A stretch of 41,978 nt of DNA from Rathayibacter rhapontici (GCF_001995175.1 NZ_MUKN01000034.1:1-41978), one strand, 5' to 3'; positions 26,472 through 34,994 are shown, numbered from the stretch's first letter. A program made the numbers and translations. The notes: generated by a model from the letters alone, not told the origin.

Positions 26472-26987
26472 TCAGCTCGCGGACTCCTGCTTCTCGCGCA
26501 GCGCCTCGACCGTGCGAACGGCCTTGGACAGCGGGGCGTTGAACAGATATGCGGCACCGAACAGCGAGGCCTTGAAGGCGCCGGCGAGCTTGCCGAGCAG
26601 CACTTCGCGGGACTCGAGGTCGGCGAGCTTGCCCACCTCTTCTGCGGTCAGGGGGTTACCGTCGAAGTAACCGCCCTTCACCACGAGCAGAGGGTTTGCC
26701 TTGGCGAAGGCACGCAGCGACTTCGCGACGGCGACGGGGTCGCCGTGCACGAACGCGATGGCCGAGGGGCCAGCGAGCTCGTCGTCGAAGGACGAGATAC
26801 CGGCGTTGTTCGCCGCGATCTTGGTCAGCGTGTTCTTCACCACGGCGTAGGTTGCGTGCTCACTGATGTCCTTGCGCAGCGTCTTCAGCTGCGCAACGGT
26901 GAGACCGCGGTACTCGGTCAGCAGAACGGCCGTCGAGCTCTGGAACTTCTCCGTGAGTTCGGCAACCGAGGCTTCCTTGTTCGCCAT
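26472..26987 (-). CDS. rplJ: 50S ribosomal protein L10
   Basis: A 171-residue protein that anchors L7/L12 dimers to the 23S rRNA. The start [30 protein letters not shown] is typical, and the C-terminal helix LREKQES provides the L12-binding site. AGGAG lies six bases before the ATG at 26987. The frame is open upstream to 27341, but this region is the untranslated leader with its promoter and attenuator. Autoregulation by the L10-L12 complex on the leader is the known mechanism of this operon in bacteria. Confidence 0.98.
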   Translation of the reverse strand: MANKEASVAELTEKFQSSTAVLLTEYRGLTVAQLKTLRKDISEHATYAVVKNTLTKIAANNAGISSFDDELAGPSAIAFVHGDPVAVAKSLRAFAKANPLLVVKGGYFDGNPLTAEEVGKLADLESREVLLGKLAGAFKASLFGAAYLFNAPLSKAVRTVEALREKQESAS

Positions 26988-27206
26988 GGCTACTCCTGTG
27001 AATTCTCGTGCCGGTAGCCCGAAGGCACGCAAAGAAAAAAGCTCCGGCGCAGGCGCTCGGAGCTTCGGGAGACGCGATCTCTCGCGTGTCATGATCTCGT
27101 TCACACCTGCGCGGGCCATTCGCTTCGCGAATCCTTCGTCCGAGTGGCGATCTCGCGGGGCCGGGGCCCTGCTCGTGCGCACACCGGAAACCGGCGGTCT
27201 TTGGCT
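26988..27206 (-). ncRNA. rplJ leader (L10 leader region)
   Basis: About 220 bases of untranslated RNA between the predicted start near 27206 and the rplJ ATG. It is rich in inverted repeats, including the attenuator hairpin at 27039-27065 and a TTCGCGAAGCGAA element around 27120-27132. L10 leaders bind the L10-L12 complex; I have not matched the consensus fold base by base. Confidence 0.6.
27034..27065 (-). terminator. Intrinsic attenuator in the rplJ leader
   Basis: On the minus strand AAGCTCCG pairs with CGGAGCTT around an 11-base loop and is followed at once by a T-run (TTTTTTC including the last stem bases). It is the only hairpin in the window with a classical U-tract and lies inside the leader, 52 bases before the rplJ ATG. 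Confidence 0.75.
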
Positions 27207-27212
27207 TCGGAG

Positions 27213-27242
27213 AGCGTACGACATCCAGTCGGTGCGACGCAA
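27213..27242 (-). promoter_or_regulatory. rplJ-rplL promoter
   Basis: TTGCGT (27242-27237) and TACGCT (27218-27213) with an 18-base spacer on the minus strand. The start would be near 27206. It lies back-to-back with the MarR gene at 27268. Confidence 0.6.
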
Positions 27243-27267
27243 GTCGAGGAGGGGGCACCATGGAGGC

Positions 27268-27728
27268 ATGACCGGTGCGAGCCCGACCCCCGCCCACGAC
27301 GTCGACGCGGCCATCGCCTCCGTCGAGGGCGAGCTGAGCACGCTCTTCCGGCGGGTGCGCGCGATGATGCGCTCCTACGCCGAGCGCGTGCATCCGGAGC
27401 TGACGGCGGCCGGGTACAAGACGCTGTCGGCGCTGGAGCGGCGCGGGCCGGTCTCCTCCGGGGCCCTGGCCGAGCTGCTCGAGACCGATAAGTCCACGCT
27501 CAGTCGGCAGATCACGGCGCTGGACCGGCTGGGCCTGCTCTCGCGGGCGCCGATCCCGCCGACGGGCGGTCGACGATCCTCTCGGTCACGCCGGAGACGG
27601 CCGCGCGGCTGCGCGAGATCCGCTCCTCGGATCAGGCGCAGCTGCACGAGGAGCTGCGCGGCTGGGGGGACGGCGACGTCGAGCGGCTCGCGCGCCTCCT
27701 GCACCGGATCAACGCCCTCGAGCTGTGA
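27268..27728 (+). CDS. MarR-family regulator (frame broken once)
   Basis: About 153 residues after repair. [39 protein letters not shown] leads into the winged helix [33 protein letters not shown] and the wing [20 protein letters not shown]. The frame changes at 27549: restoring one G (GCGGCCGAT) joins LSRA to ADPADGR. A GAGGAGGGGG ribosome-binding site lies about 13 bases before the ATG; an ATG at 27260 reads only three codons before a TGA that overlaps the true start. The acyl-CoA dehydrogenase-like gene follows after 80 bases, so this protein may control that cassette. Confidence 0.83.
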
Positions 27729-27794
27729 CGGGATCCGGCGGCTAGCACCGACCGGCCGCCCGGGCAATCAGCGCGGTGGGGACCGCCCACTGCG

Positions 27795-27800
27795 TAGCGT
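27795..27800 (+). promoter_or_regulatory. -10 box TAGCGT before the four-gene cassette
   Basis: TAGCGT lies eight bases before the ATG at 27809, which has no ribosome-binding site. It suggests a separate leaderless transcript for the cassette. Confidence 0.35.
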
Positions 27801-27808
27801 CGGCCCCG

Positions 27809-28822
27809 ATGGAACCGCTCACCTCCGCCCTCCCCCTGCACGCGCCGCTGCCCACGGACGTGGCCGGCGCGCTCGCCTTCGCCCGCGCGTTCGGCTCCGA
27901 CGCCCCGCTGCCGGGTTCCGGTCGCACCGCCGAGCTTCTGGCACTGCTGGCCCGCCTCGCGCGGCACGACCTCGGTGTCGCCCGCGCCGTCGAGCCGCAC
28001 CTCGACGCCCTCGCGATCCTGGCCGAGGCGGGGCTCGCTCCGGCCGACGTGGGCATCTCCCCCTCCGCCGTCTGGGGGGTCTTCGCGGCGGAGGGAGGAG
28101 AGGACCCGCTCGTCGCACGCCCGGACGGCGACGGCTGGCGGCTGGACGGCGTGAAGCCGTGGTGCTCGCTGGCGGACCGGCTCGACGCGGCGCTGGTCAC
28201 GGCGCACGTGGGCGAGGCCACCGGCGAGCGCCGCCTCTTCGCCGTCGGGCTCGGCGCCGGATCGGCGACGCCCCTCGAGGGCGCCTGGCACGCCCGCGGT
28301 CTCGCGGAGATCCCGAGCGGGCCCGTGCGCTTCTCCGGCGCTGCGGCCGTGCCGGTCGGCGAGGCGGGCTGGTACCTCTCGCGTCCCGGGTTCGCCTGGG
28401 GCGGCATCGCGGTCGCGGCCTGCTGGTACGGCGGAGCGCGAGGCATCGGCGCCGTCGTCGCGTCGGCCGCCGCGCGCCGCGACGACCCGCACCTGCTCGC
28501 GCACCTCGGCGCGGTCGACACGGCTCTCGAGGCGGCCCGACGGGCGCTGGCGGAGTCGTCCGCACTCGTCGACGGCGGCGCGGCGAGCGGATCCGCCGGG
28601 GCGCTCCTGGCGAAGCGCACGCGGGCGAGCGTGGCTTCGGCGTGCGAGGAGGTCCTCGCCCGCGCCGGCCGCGCCCTCGGACCCGCGCCGCTGGCGCTGG
28701 ACGAGGAGCACGCCAAGCGGGTCGCGGACCTCGCCCTCTACGTGCGGCAGCACCACGCCGAGCGCGACGACGCGGCGCTCGGGCGGGCGGTGCTCGCCTC
28801 CGGCGGTTCGACGGCGTGGTGA
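27809..28822 (+). CDS. Acyl-CoA dehydrogenase-like flavoprotein
   Basis: A 337-residue protein of the acyl-CoA dehydrogenase fold, somewhat shorter than the usual 380. WRLDGVKPWCSLADRLDAALVTA (about residues 112-134) is the middle-domain FAD region, and GWYLSRPGFAWGGIAVAACWYGGARG leads into the C-terminal helices. The canonical catalytic Glu is not obvious. Fatty-acid oxidation genes are absent; instead it heads a tightly packed set with a PIG-L deacetylase (GTGA overlap), a methyltransferase and a glycosyltransferase. In this setting it more likely oxidises or otherwise modifies an acyl group on a sugar or amino compound, which is inference. Alternative start: GTG 27776, in frame, adding 11 residues. 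Confidence 0.78.
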   Translation: MEPLTSALPLHAPLPTDVAGALAFARAFGSDAPLPGSGRTAELLALLARLARHDLGVARAVEPHLDALAILAEAGLAPADVGISPSAVWGVFAAEGGEDPLVARPDGDGWRLDGVKPWCSLADRLDAALVTAHVGEATGERRLFAVGLGAGSATPLEGAWHARGLAEIPSGPVRFSGAAAVPVGEAGWYLSRPGFAWGGIAVAACWYGGARGIGAVVASAAARRDDPHLLAHLGAVDTALEAARRALAESSALVDGGAASGSAGALLAKRTRASVASACEEVLARAGRALGPAPLALDEEHAKRVADLALYVRQHHAERDDAALGRAVLASGGSTAW

Positions 28823-29556
28823 GCTTCGACGGCCACCTCGAGGGGACGCCGCTCGAGGTGTGGCAGGAGGACGGGCGCCGGGACGGCCTCCCCTCGGCCG
28901 AGGTGCTCGCGGGCGTGCAGCGCGTGCTGGTGGTGGCCGCGCACGCCGACGACGAGACGCTCGGCTGCGCGGGCACGATCGCCCGCGCGCGCCGGCGGGG
29001 GCTCGCTGTCGACGTGGTGGTCGTGACCGACGGAGCCTCCTCCCACGGCGAGCCCTCCCCCGCGATCGCCGCCGAGCGCCGGAGCGAGGCGCGGGCCGCG
29101 CTCGACCGGCTCGGCGACGGCATCGGCCTGGCCTTCCTCGAGGTACCCGACTCCGCGACCCCCGAGCACCGCGACCGCATCGCGGACGAGGTGCGCCGTC
29201 GCGCCTCGGGACCCGCGGGCACGGTGCTCCTGCTCTCGACGTGGGCGGGCGACGGGCACCGCGACCACCGCGTGGTCGGCGAGGTGTGCGCCGAGGTCGG
29301 ACCCGCGTGCGGCCAGCCGGTGCTCGCCGCCCCGATCTGGCTGTGGCACTGGGCGCGGCCGGACGACGCGGCGGTGCCGTGGTCGTCCCTCCTGCGCGGA
29401 GAGGCCGACGGGGACGCGCGGGCGCGGCGCCGGGCGGCTCTGGGCGAGTACGCGAGCCAGACGCGGCGGGGCGGGGACGGGTCCGCGGCGGTGCTGCATC
29501 CGCTCTTCCTCCGGCACTTCCTCGGCGACGACCACCTGATCCGGGTCACCGGATAG
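28819..29556 (+). CDS. PIG-L family N-deacetylase
   Basis: A 245-residue Zn-dependent deacetylase. AHADDETLGC (residues 41-50) is the family motif [AP]HxDDE with the zinc-binding His and Asp and the catalytic Asp, and GDGHRDHRVVGE supplies the third zinc ligand (HxDH). The family removes acetyl groups from N-acetylglucosamine-type sugars in GPI anchors, mycothiol and teicoplanin biosynthesis. The GTG at 28819 overlaps the stop of the dehydrogenase-like gene. In related actinobacteria, proteins of this type are annotated fused to the NodS-like methyltransferase encoded next, which argues that they act on the same compound. It is not MshB, since other mycothiol genes are absent. Confidence 0.88.
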   Translation: MSFDGHLEGTPLEVWQEDGRRDGLPSAEVLAGVQRVLVVAAHADDETLGCAGTIARARRRGLAVDVVVVTDGASSHGEPSPAIAAERRSEARAALDRLGDGIGLAFLEVPDSATPEHRDRIADEVRRRASGPAGTVLLLSTWAGDGHRDHRVVGEVCAEVGPACGQPVLAAPIWLWHWARPDDAAVPWSSLLRGEADGDARARRRAALGEYASQTRRGGDGSAAVLHPLFLRHFLGDDHLIRVTG

Positions 29557-29605
29557 CGCACTGCGGCTCCGCGGACAAGTGGCCGCCCGCCGCGGGCCGC
29601 GTGCC

Positions 29606-29611
29606 TAGGGT
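29606..29611 (+). promoter_or_regulatory. TAGGGT element before the methyltransferase gene
   Basis: TAGGGT lies seven bases before the second of two consecutive ATG codons (29619) and may be a -10 box; AGGG within it may equally serve as a weak ribosome-binding site. Confidence 0.25.
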
Positions 29612-29615
29612 CGAG

Positions 29616-30215
29616 ATGATGGACGGCCGGACGACCTACTTCGACGAGCTCTACGCGCGGCACGAGGACCCCTGGGGCTACACGAGCCACTGGTACGAGG
29701 AGCGCAAGCGAGCGCTGACGCTGGCGAGCCTTCCGGAGCGGCGCTACGACTCCGCCCTCGAGATCGGCGCGTCGATCGGTGTGCTCGCCGAGGCGCTGGC
29801 CGAGCGCTGCGACCGGCTGCTCGCGGTCGACGTGTCGGAGGCCGCCGTCGACCGGGCGGCGCGCCGACTCGCTCCGCTGCCCCACGTGCGGGTCGAGCAC
29901 CACGACATCACCCGCGGGATCCCGGAGGGGCCGTTCGACCTGATCGTGCTCTCGGAGGTCGGCTACTACCTCGGCGCCCCGACCCTCGAGCGGGTGCTGC
30001 GGGGCGTCCGCGACGCGCTCTCCTCCTCCGGTGAGCTCGTGACGGTGCACTGGCGGCACCCGATCGCCGGGCTCGAGCTCGACGGCGACGCCGTGCAGGC
30101 CACCGTCGGCCGGCTCGGACTGCACCGGATCGTGCGGCACGAGGAGGAGGACGTGCTGCTCGAGGTGCACGCCCGCGACCCCCGCTCCGTGGCGCGCCGC
30201 ACGGGACTGCTGTGA
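29616..30215 (+). CDS. NodS-like SAM-dependent methyltransferase
   Basis: A 199-residue class I methyltransferase. It starts with YFDELYARHEDPWGYTSHWYEERKR, the lead-in characteristic of the NodS-like family, followed by motif I LEIGASIGVL (about 48-57), LLAVDVSEAAVDRAARRL for the ribose-binding acidic strand, and FDLIVLSEVGYYL as the post-motif. NodS N-methylates the deacetylated glucosamine of Nod factors; a preceding deacetylase would supply exactly such a free amine here. Two ATGs (29616, 29619) are possible. The stop overlaps the GTG of the glycosyltransferase. The substrate is inferred only by analogy. Confidence 0.85.
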   Translation: MMDGRTTYFDELYARHEDPWGYTSHWYEERKRALTLASLPERRYDSALEIGASIGVLAEALAERCDRLLAVDVSEAAVDRAARRLAPLPHVRVEHHDITRGIPEGPFDLIVLSEVGYYLGAPTLERVLRGVRDALSSSGELVTVHWRHPIAGLELDGDAVQATVGRLGLHRIVRHEEEDVLLEVHARDPRSVARRTGLL

Positions 30216-30911
30216 GGCGCCTCGAGCACGTGCTCGTCTCGTGCCCGCGCACGACGAGCAGGAGCGGATCGGCGGACTCGTCGCCTCGGTGCAGGCCAGC
30301 GCGACGCGGCTGCTCCGCTCGCACCCCGGGCTCGCCGTGCGGCTGCTGATCGCGGCGGACGGCTGCACCGACGCGACCGCCGAGCGGGCGAGGGCGGCCG
30401 GCGCGAGGTGCTCGAGCTCGAGCGCTGCGGGGTCGGCGCGGCGCGCTCGGCGGGCATCGCGCACGCGCTCTCCTCCGCTCCCGCCCCCGTCGAGCGGATC
30501 TGGATCGCGAACACGGACGCGGACACCCGGGTCCCGGCCGACTGGCTCCTCGCCCACGTCGAGCACGCGCGCCGGCACGACGTCCTCGTCGGCACCGTGC
30601 GGCCGGATCCCGCCGATCTCGACCCCGCGATTTACGCCCGCTGGCAGCGCACCCGCGAGCGGGAGCAGTCGATCGGGAGCATCCACGGGGCGAACCTCGG
30701 GGTGCGCGCGGGCTGCTACCTGCTCGCCGGCGGCTTCGGCGTGGAGCCGCTGCACGAGGACGTGCGGCTGGTCGAGCGGCTGCACGCGATCGGGGCGCGG
30801 GTCGGAGCGACGGACCGCGGCGAGGTCGTCACCTCGGGGCGTCGCGACAACCGGGTCGACGGCGGCTACGGCGGCTACCTGCACGAGCGCTTCGCCGGAA
30901 CCCGCGCCTGA
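30212..30911 (+). CDS. GT2-family glycosyltransferase (frame broken twice)
   Basis: About 233 residues after repair. The GTG at 30212 overlaps the methyltransferase stop (GTGA). The N-terminus VLVSVPAHDEQERIGGLVASV and LLIAADGCTDATAERARAAGA are the nucleotide-binding part of a GT-A fold; WIANTDADTRVPADWL holds the DxD metal motif, and IHGANLGVRAGCYLLAGGF and LHEDVRLVERL the acceptor side and probable catalytic Asp. The frame breaks at 30240 (TCGTG should read TCGGTG) and 30405 (GCGAG should read GCGGAG), both repaired by one G in a CGG triplet. Last gene of the cassette; it would transfer a sugar to the compound modified by the preceding enzymes. Confidence 0.82.
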
Positions 30912-31024
30912 CGCACCGCGAGCGGGAACGGCACTGACGGCCGGCGAGCGGGAACTGCGCGGATGCGCCACTGCGCGCACGCGAACCAGGCCGGAGGGGT
31001 CGCTGTCAATGGTCGGGCCCTGAA

Positions 31025-31053
31025 TTGCCACGCACTGCGCAGGAGAGTCAAAT
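31025..31053 (+). promoter_or_regulatory. Candidate promoter for the small membrane protein genes
   Basis: TTGCCA (31025-31030) and TCAAAT (31048-31053) with a 17-base spacer in a locally AT-richer segment; predicted start about 31060, 39 bases before the ATG at 31099. The rest of the 187-base gap shows nothing else. Confidence 0.4.
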
Positions 31054-31098
31054 GGGGGTCGAGCACGTCCCTGTGCTCTCCGATGGAAGGGTCACCGC

Positions 31099-31332
31099 AT
31101 GAATCCCCGCCTCGTCCTGCTGACGCTCGTCGCTCTCGCAGCGTACGTCTTCGGCGCTCGCGCCGGGCGTGCCCGCTACGAAGAGCTGCGTCACCTCGCA
31201 CTCGGCGTGTGGAACGACCCTGCCACGAAGAAGACGCGCAAGAAGCTCAAGAAGACCTCGAAGCGCGAAGCCGAGCACTTCGCCTCCATCGCGGACAAGG
31301 CCCGCGCGAAGGTGCAGCGCTCACTCCGCTGA
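31099..31332 (+). CDS. Small membrane-anchored basic protein
   Basis: 77 residues: an N-terminal hydrophobic helix (about 3-20, RLVLLTLVALAAYVFGARAG) followed by a highly charged, Lys/Arg-rich helix (KKTRKKLKKTSKREAEHF). The layout resembles YtxH-type general stress proteins, but the similarity is only in composition. GGAAGGG lies eight bases before the ATG. The stress-type membrane protein encoded 91 bases downstream may be cotranscribed. Function unknown. Confidence 0.7.
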   Translation: MNPRLVLLTLVALAAYVFGARAGRARYEELRHLALGVWNDPATKKTRKKLKKTSKREAEHFASIADKARAKVQRSLR

Positions 31333-31423
31333 CCGGAAGAGAACTTCACGGGACGCCCCCACGACAGGCGTCGACGCTCGCATCGGAACGGCCGGTCGAG
31401 CACGAACACGAAGGAGAAACATC

Positions 31424-31690
31424 ATGGGCATCATCGGATTCCTCATCCTCGGACTCATCGCCGGAGCCATCGCCAAGGCGATCCTCCCGGGCCGTCAGGG
31501 CGGCGGCTGGGTCATCACCCTGGTCCTCGGCGTCGTCGGCGCGTTCCTCGGAGGCTTCATCGGCAGCGCGATCTTCGGTCGCGGTCTCGAGGAGTTCTTC
31601 GACCTGGGCACCTGGGCCCTCGCCATCGTCGGCGCCCTGATCGTCCTGCTGGTCTACGGCGCGATCACCGGCCGCAAGTCCCGCGCGTAG
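31424..31690 (+). CDS. GlsB/YeaQ/YmgE-family stress membrane protein
   Basis: 88 residues with three membrane helices and the family pattern GFLILGLIAGAIAKAILPG and GGGWVITLVLGVVGAFLGGFIG, with GRG at the third turn. These proteins (formerly called transglycosylase-associated) are widespread and induced by envelope or acid stress; a direct enzymatic function is not known. AAGGAG lies eight bases before the ATG. A strong terminator follows at 31722. Confidence 0.92.
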   Translation: MGIIGFLILGLIAGAIAKAILPGRQGGGWVITLVLGVVGAFLGGFIGSAIFGRGLEEFFDLGTWALAIVGALIVLLVYGAITGRKSRA

Positions 31691-31721
31691 TCACGCGCCC
31701 CGCACCTCCGGGTGCAGGACC

Positions 31722-31753
31722 GAAGGCCCCCGGCATCCGTGCCGGGGGCCTTC
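31722..31753 (+). terminator. Strong intrinsic-type terminator
   Basis: Perfect 14-bp stem GAAGGCCCCCGGCA / TGCCGGGGGCCTTC with a four-base loop TCCG, followed by CGTCGTTCCCC. It separates the stress protein gene from the GntR operon and is the strongest hairpin in the window. Confidence 0.8.
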
Positions 31754-31821
31754 GTCGTTCCCCCGGGGCGCCGGGTCGGCGCCCGTACACTGGAAGCCCT
31801 CTACCGACGGGAGACCCTGCC

Positions 31822-32529
31822 GTGGTCCGCGCCTCCCTCGTCACGACCGTGGCGGACGCCCTGCTCGACGACATCGTCGCCGGCGTCCTCGCGATCGGCT
31901 CCGAGCTGCCCAGCGAGGCGGAGCTGGCCGAGCAGCACGACGTCAGCCGCGTCACGATGCGCGAGGCGCTGAAGCGCCTGCAGGGGCTGGGCGTGCTCGA
32001 CGTGCGGCGCGGGAAGCGCGGCACGGTCGCTCCCCTCTCGCTCTGGACGGATCTGGGCGCGATCCTGCGGGTGACCGCGCACGGCACCGACCCCGGCACG
32101 ACCGAGCTCGAGCTGATCGAGGTGCGCGAAATGATCGAGAGCGGAGCGGCCGCGCTCGCCGCGACCCGTCGCTCCGACTCCGATCTCGAGGACCTGGAGC
32201 GGCTGCTGAGCCTCATGCGCGCGGCGCACGACGACGAGGACGTCGCGGCGTTCGTCGAGGCCGACATCGCGTTCCACGACGTGATCCTGCGCTCGACCGG
32301 CAACGTCTTCGTCGGCACGGTGTTCGCCCCGCTCTCCCGGGTCATGCGCGAGAAGCGCGCGCAGACCTCGGCCGTCGAGCGGATCCAGCGCAACGCGATC
32401 GCGAAGCACGCCGCGGTCCTCGACGCCCTGCGGGGCGGAGTCGCCGAGGAGGCCCGCCTCGCGATGGCCGACCACATGAAGCAGACGGCCGACGACTTCC
32501 GCGAGCACGTCCTGCCGACGCTGCGCTGA
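31822..32529 (+). CDS. FadR-subfamily GntR regulator of the acid-sugar operon
   Basis: A 235-residue regulator. The N-terminal winged helix holds GSELPSEAELAEQHDVSRVTMREALKRLQ (about residues 27-55), and the C-terminal FCD ligand domain includes DIAFHDVILRSTGN and RNAIAKHAAVLDAL with the His residues that usually bind a metal and a carboxylate ligand. The GTG at 31822 is preceded by GGGAG. It directly precedes the kinase operon, whose promoter carries a dyad overlapping the -10 box. FCD regulators of this type commonly respond to sugar acids, so derepression by the catabolised acid sugar is likely. Confidence 0.9.
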   Translation: MVRASLVTTVADALLDDIVAGVLAIGSELPSEAELAEQHDVSRVTMREALKRLQGLGVLDVRRGKRGTVAPLSLWTDLGAILRVTAHGTDPGTTELELIEVREMIESGAAALAATRRSDSDLEDLERLLSLMRAAHDDEDVAAFVEADIAFHDVILRSTGNVFVGTVFAPLSRVMREKRAQTSAVERIQRNAIAKHAAVLDALRGGVAEEARLAMADHMKQTADDFREHVLPTLR

Positions 32530-32550
32530 GCGGTCCCGGCGGACCCGCTC

Positions 32551-32578
32551 TTGACGCCGCTCCTTCTACTTGTATGAT
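32551..32578 (+). promoter_or_regulatory. Promoter of the acid-sugar operon
   Basis: TTGACG (32551-32556) and TATGAT (32573-32578), spacer 16 bases, are the closest to consensus in the window. Start near 32585, 22 bases before the ATG at 32607. Confidence 0.65.
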
Positions 32579-32596
32579 ATCTGCTATCAGCTACAA
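32570..32596. promoter_or_regulatory. Candidate GntR operator over the -10 box
   Basis: TGATA (32575-32579) and TATCA (32585-32589) form an inverted repeat around TCTGC, flanked by TTGTA (32570-32574) and TACAA (32592-32596). The AT-rich dyad covers the -10 and the start site and looks like sites of FadR-type GntR regulators. Confidence 0.55.
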
Positions 32597-32606
32597 AGGA
32601 GTGATG

Positions 32607-34036
32607 ATGGAAGAGTCGAGCGCCCTCGCGGGCCACCCCGAGCACGTCCCCGTCGATGCGGCCGACGTCGCGGCGGCCGTCGAGCGCGGCACCCGGGTCC
32701 TGATCGTCCTGGACGACGACCCCACCGGCACGCAGTCGGTCTCGGACCTGCCGGTCCTGACCGCCTGGGACCCGCAGGACTTCGACTGGGCGCTCGCTCA
32801 GGACGCCCCCGCCGTCTACGTGCTCACCAACACGCGGAGCCTGGACGCCGAGTCCGCCGCCCGCCGCAACCGCGAGATCGTGGCGAACGCGAGTGCCGCG
32901 GCAGCCCGGACCGGCACTCCGATCGCCTTCGTCAGCCGCGGCGACTCGACGCTGCGCGGCCACTACCCGCTCGAGACCGACGTCATCGAGGAGACGGTGC
33001 GCGAGGCGACGGGCCACGGCTTCGACGCCGTGCTGCTGGTGCCCGCGTTCCCCGATGCCGGTCGCGTCACGATCGGCGGCGTCCACTTCATGCGCACGCC
33101 GGACGGCCTCACTCCGATCGCCGAGACCGAGTTCGCCCGCGATGCGACGTTCGGCTACTCCTCCTCCGACCTCGCCGACTACGTCGCCGAGAAGACGGAC
33201 GGCCGCTGGAGCGCCGATCAGGTCGTGCGCCTGGACCTGAGCGTCCTGCGCGGCGGAGTGGACGGCATCGTCCGCGCGCTCCTGCCCCTGACGGGCTCCG
33301 TCCCGGTCGTCGTCGACGCGGTGCACGAGGACGACATGCGCCTGCTGGCCCTCGGACTCGCGGCCGCGGAGGAGCAGGGCAAGCGGTTCCTGTTCCGGGT
33401 CGGCCCGCCGTTCGTCCGGGCCCGCATCGGGCAGGAGGTGCACCCTCCGCTCACGGTGCAGGACGTCTTCGGCGCGACGGGAGCGACGCCGTCGGCGGGC
33501 TGATCGTCGTCGGATCGCACGTGGGACTCACGTCGCGCCAGCTCGCGGTGCTCAAAGCGCAGGGCGCGCTGGAGCAGACCCTCGAGATCGACGTCGAGGC
33601 CGTGCTCGCCGGCGACGCGGCCCACCTCGACGGTCTGATCGACGCGGCGGTCGACGCGCTGGGCCGCGGCGACGTCGCGGTGCACACCAGCCGCCTCCTC
33701 CGCCGCACGGACGACGCCGACGAGAGCCTCGACATCTCGCGCCGGGTCTCGGCCGCGATCGTCGAGGTCGTGCAGCGGGTCCTCGCCCGCACGCGCCCCC
33801 GATTCGTCATCGCCAAGGGCGGCATCACGTCCAGCGACGTGGCCACCCACGGGCTCGGCATCAGGCACGCGATCGTGCGCGGCCCGATGCTGCCCGGGAT
33901 CGTCTCGCTCTGGGAGCCGGTCGACGGCCCCGCACGCGGCATCCCCTACATCGTATTCGCGGGGAACGTCGGCGACGACGATTCGCTCGCCGCCGTCGTC
34001 GGCACGCTGACCCGTCCCACCACCGCAGTCGCGTGA
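32607..34036 (+). CDS. Four-carbon acid sugar kinase (DUF1537 / OtnK-like; frame broken once)
   Basis: About 476 residues after repair. The N-terminal substrate domain starts with VLIVLDDDPTGTQSVSDLPV and has FVSRGDSTLRGHYPLETDV; the C-terminal nucleotide-binding domain has GGLIVVGSHVGLTS, FVIAKGGITSSDVATHGLG and IVFAGNVGDDDSL. This family phosphorylates 3-oxo-tetronates or tetronates in acid-sugar catabolism. The frame changes at 33476; restoring one G (GCGGACGGG) joins VFGA to DGSDAVGGL. The start ATG 32607 has AAAGGAG five bases upstream; the ATG at 32604 is less well placed. First structural gene of the operon with a dehydrogenase, permease and aldolase. Confidence 0.87.
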
Positions 34037-34080
34037 CCCGCGAGCACCCCCTCCCCCACTCCCCAGGAAGAAGGACCACC

Positions 34081-34994
34081 GTGACCACCCCCTCCTACCG
34101 CGTCGCCGTCCTCGGACTCGGCGCCATGGGCCTGCCCATGGCCACCCGCCTCGCCACCGAGCTCACCGTGCACGGCTTCGACATCGCCGAGCCGCGCCTT
34201 GCGCTGGCCGCCGACGCCGGCATCACCCCGTTCGACTCCGCGCGCGGGGCGGTGGCCGGCGTCGACGCCGTGCTGCTGGCCGTGCGCAACGGCGCGCAGC
34301 TGCGCGACGTGCTCTTCGGCGCCAACGGGGTCGCCTCGACCCTCGAGCCCGGCGCGTCGTGATCATGACGAGCACCGTCGGGATCGACGACGTCGTCGCC
34401 GTGGCCGCCGAGCTCGACGCGCTCGGCGTGCACCTGGTCGACGCCCCGCTCAGCGGCGGGCCCGTCCGCGCCGGAGCGGGCGACCTGCTGATCGTCGTCG
34501 GAGCGGCCCCCGAGGCCCGCGCGAAGGCGCAGCCCGTGCTCGAGCTGCTCGCCTCGACGCTGAGCGTCATCGGCGACCGCGCCGGCGACGGCCAGGCCTT
34601 CAAGACGGTCAACCAGCTGCTGTGCGGCGTGCACATCGCCGCCGGAGCCGAGGCGCTCGCCCTGGCCGAGGCGCTCGGACTCGACGTCGCCGCCACCCTC
34701 GAGACGCTCTCGGCCGGCGCGGCGGGCTCCTTCATGCTCGGCAACCGCGGACCGCGGATGCTGCAGGCCTACGACGAGGACGGCGCCGAGGTGCTGAGCC
34801 GCCTCGACATCTTCGTGAAGGACATGGGCATCGTCACCTCCGCCGCCCGGGGCTCCGGCCTCGCCACTCCGATCGCCGCGGCCGCCGAGCAGCTCTACCT
34901 GCTCGGAGCCGCGCAGGGCCTCGCCGCCGCCGACGACTCCGCCGTCATCAAGGTCCTCGCCCCGCAGCACCTCACCCCGAAGGACGCCCGATGA
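34081..34994 (+). CDS. Beta-hydroxyacid dehydrogenase (LtnD/GarR family; frame broken once)
   Basis: About 304 residues after repair. The NAD(P)-binding motif VAVLGLGAMGLPMATRL is at the N-terminus, the substrate signature DAPLSGGPVRAGAGDL at about residue 120, and GQAFKTVNQLL includes the catalytic Lys of the family. LtnD oxidises L-threonate or tetronates at C2, and GarR reduces tartronate semialdehyde; the DUF1537 kinase next to it favours the former. The frame breaks at 34356: GCGTCGTGATC should read GCGGTCGTGATC, which restores LEPGAVVIMTSTVG. The GTG at 34081 has AAGGA upstream. The stop overlaps the permease ATG (ATGA). Confidence 0.86.

Noticed and set aside
26988..27341. N-terminal extension of L10 into the leader
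   Set aside because: The region contains the promoter and the attenuator hairpin, and L10 proteins begin at MANKE.
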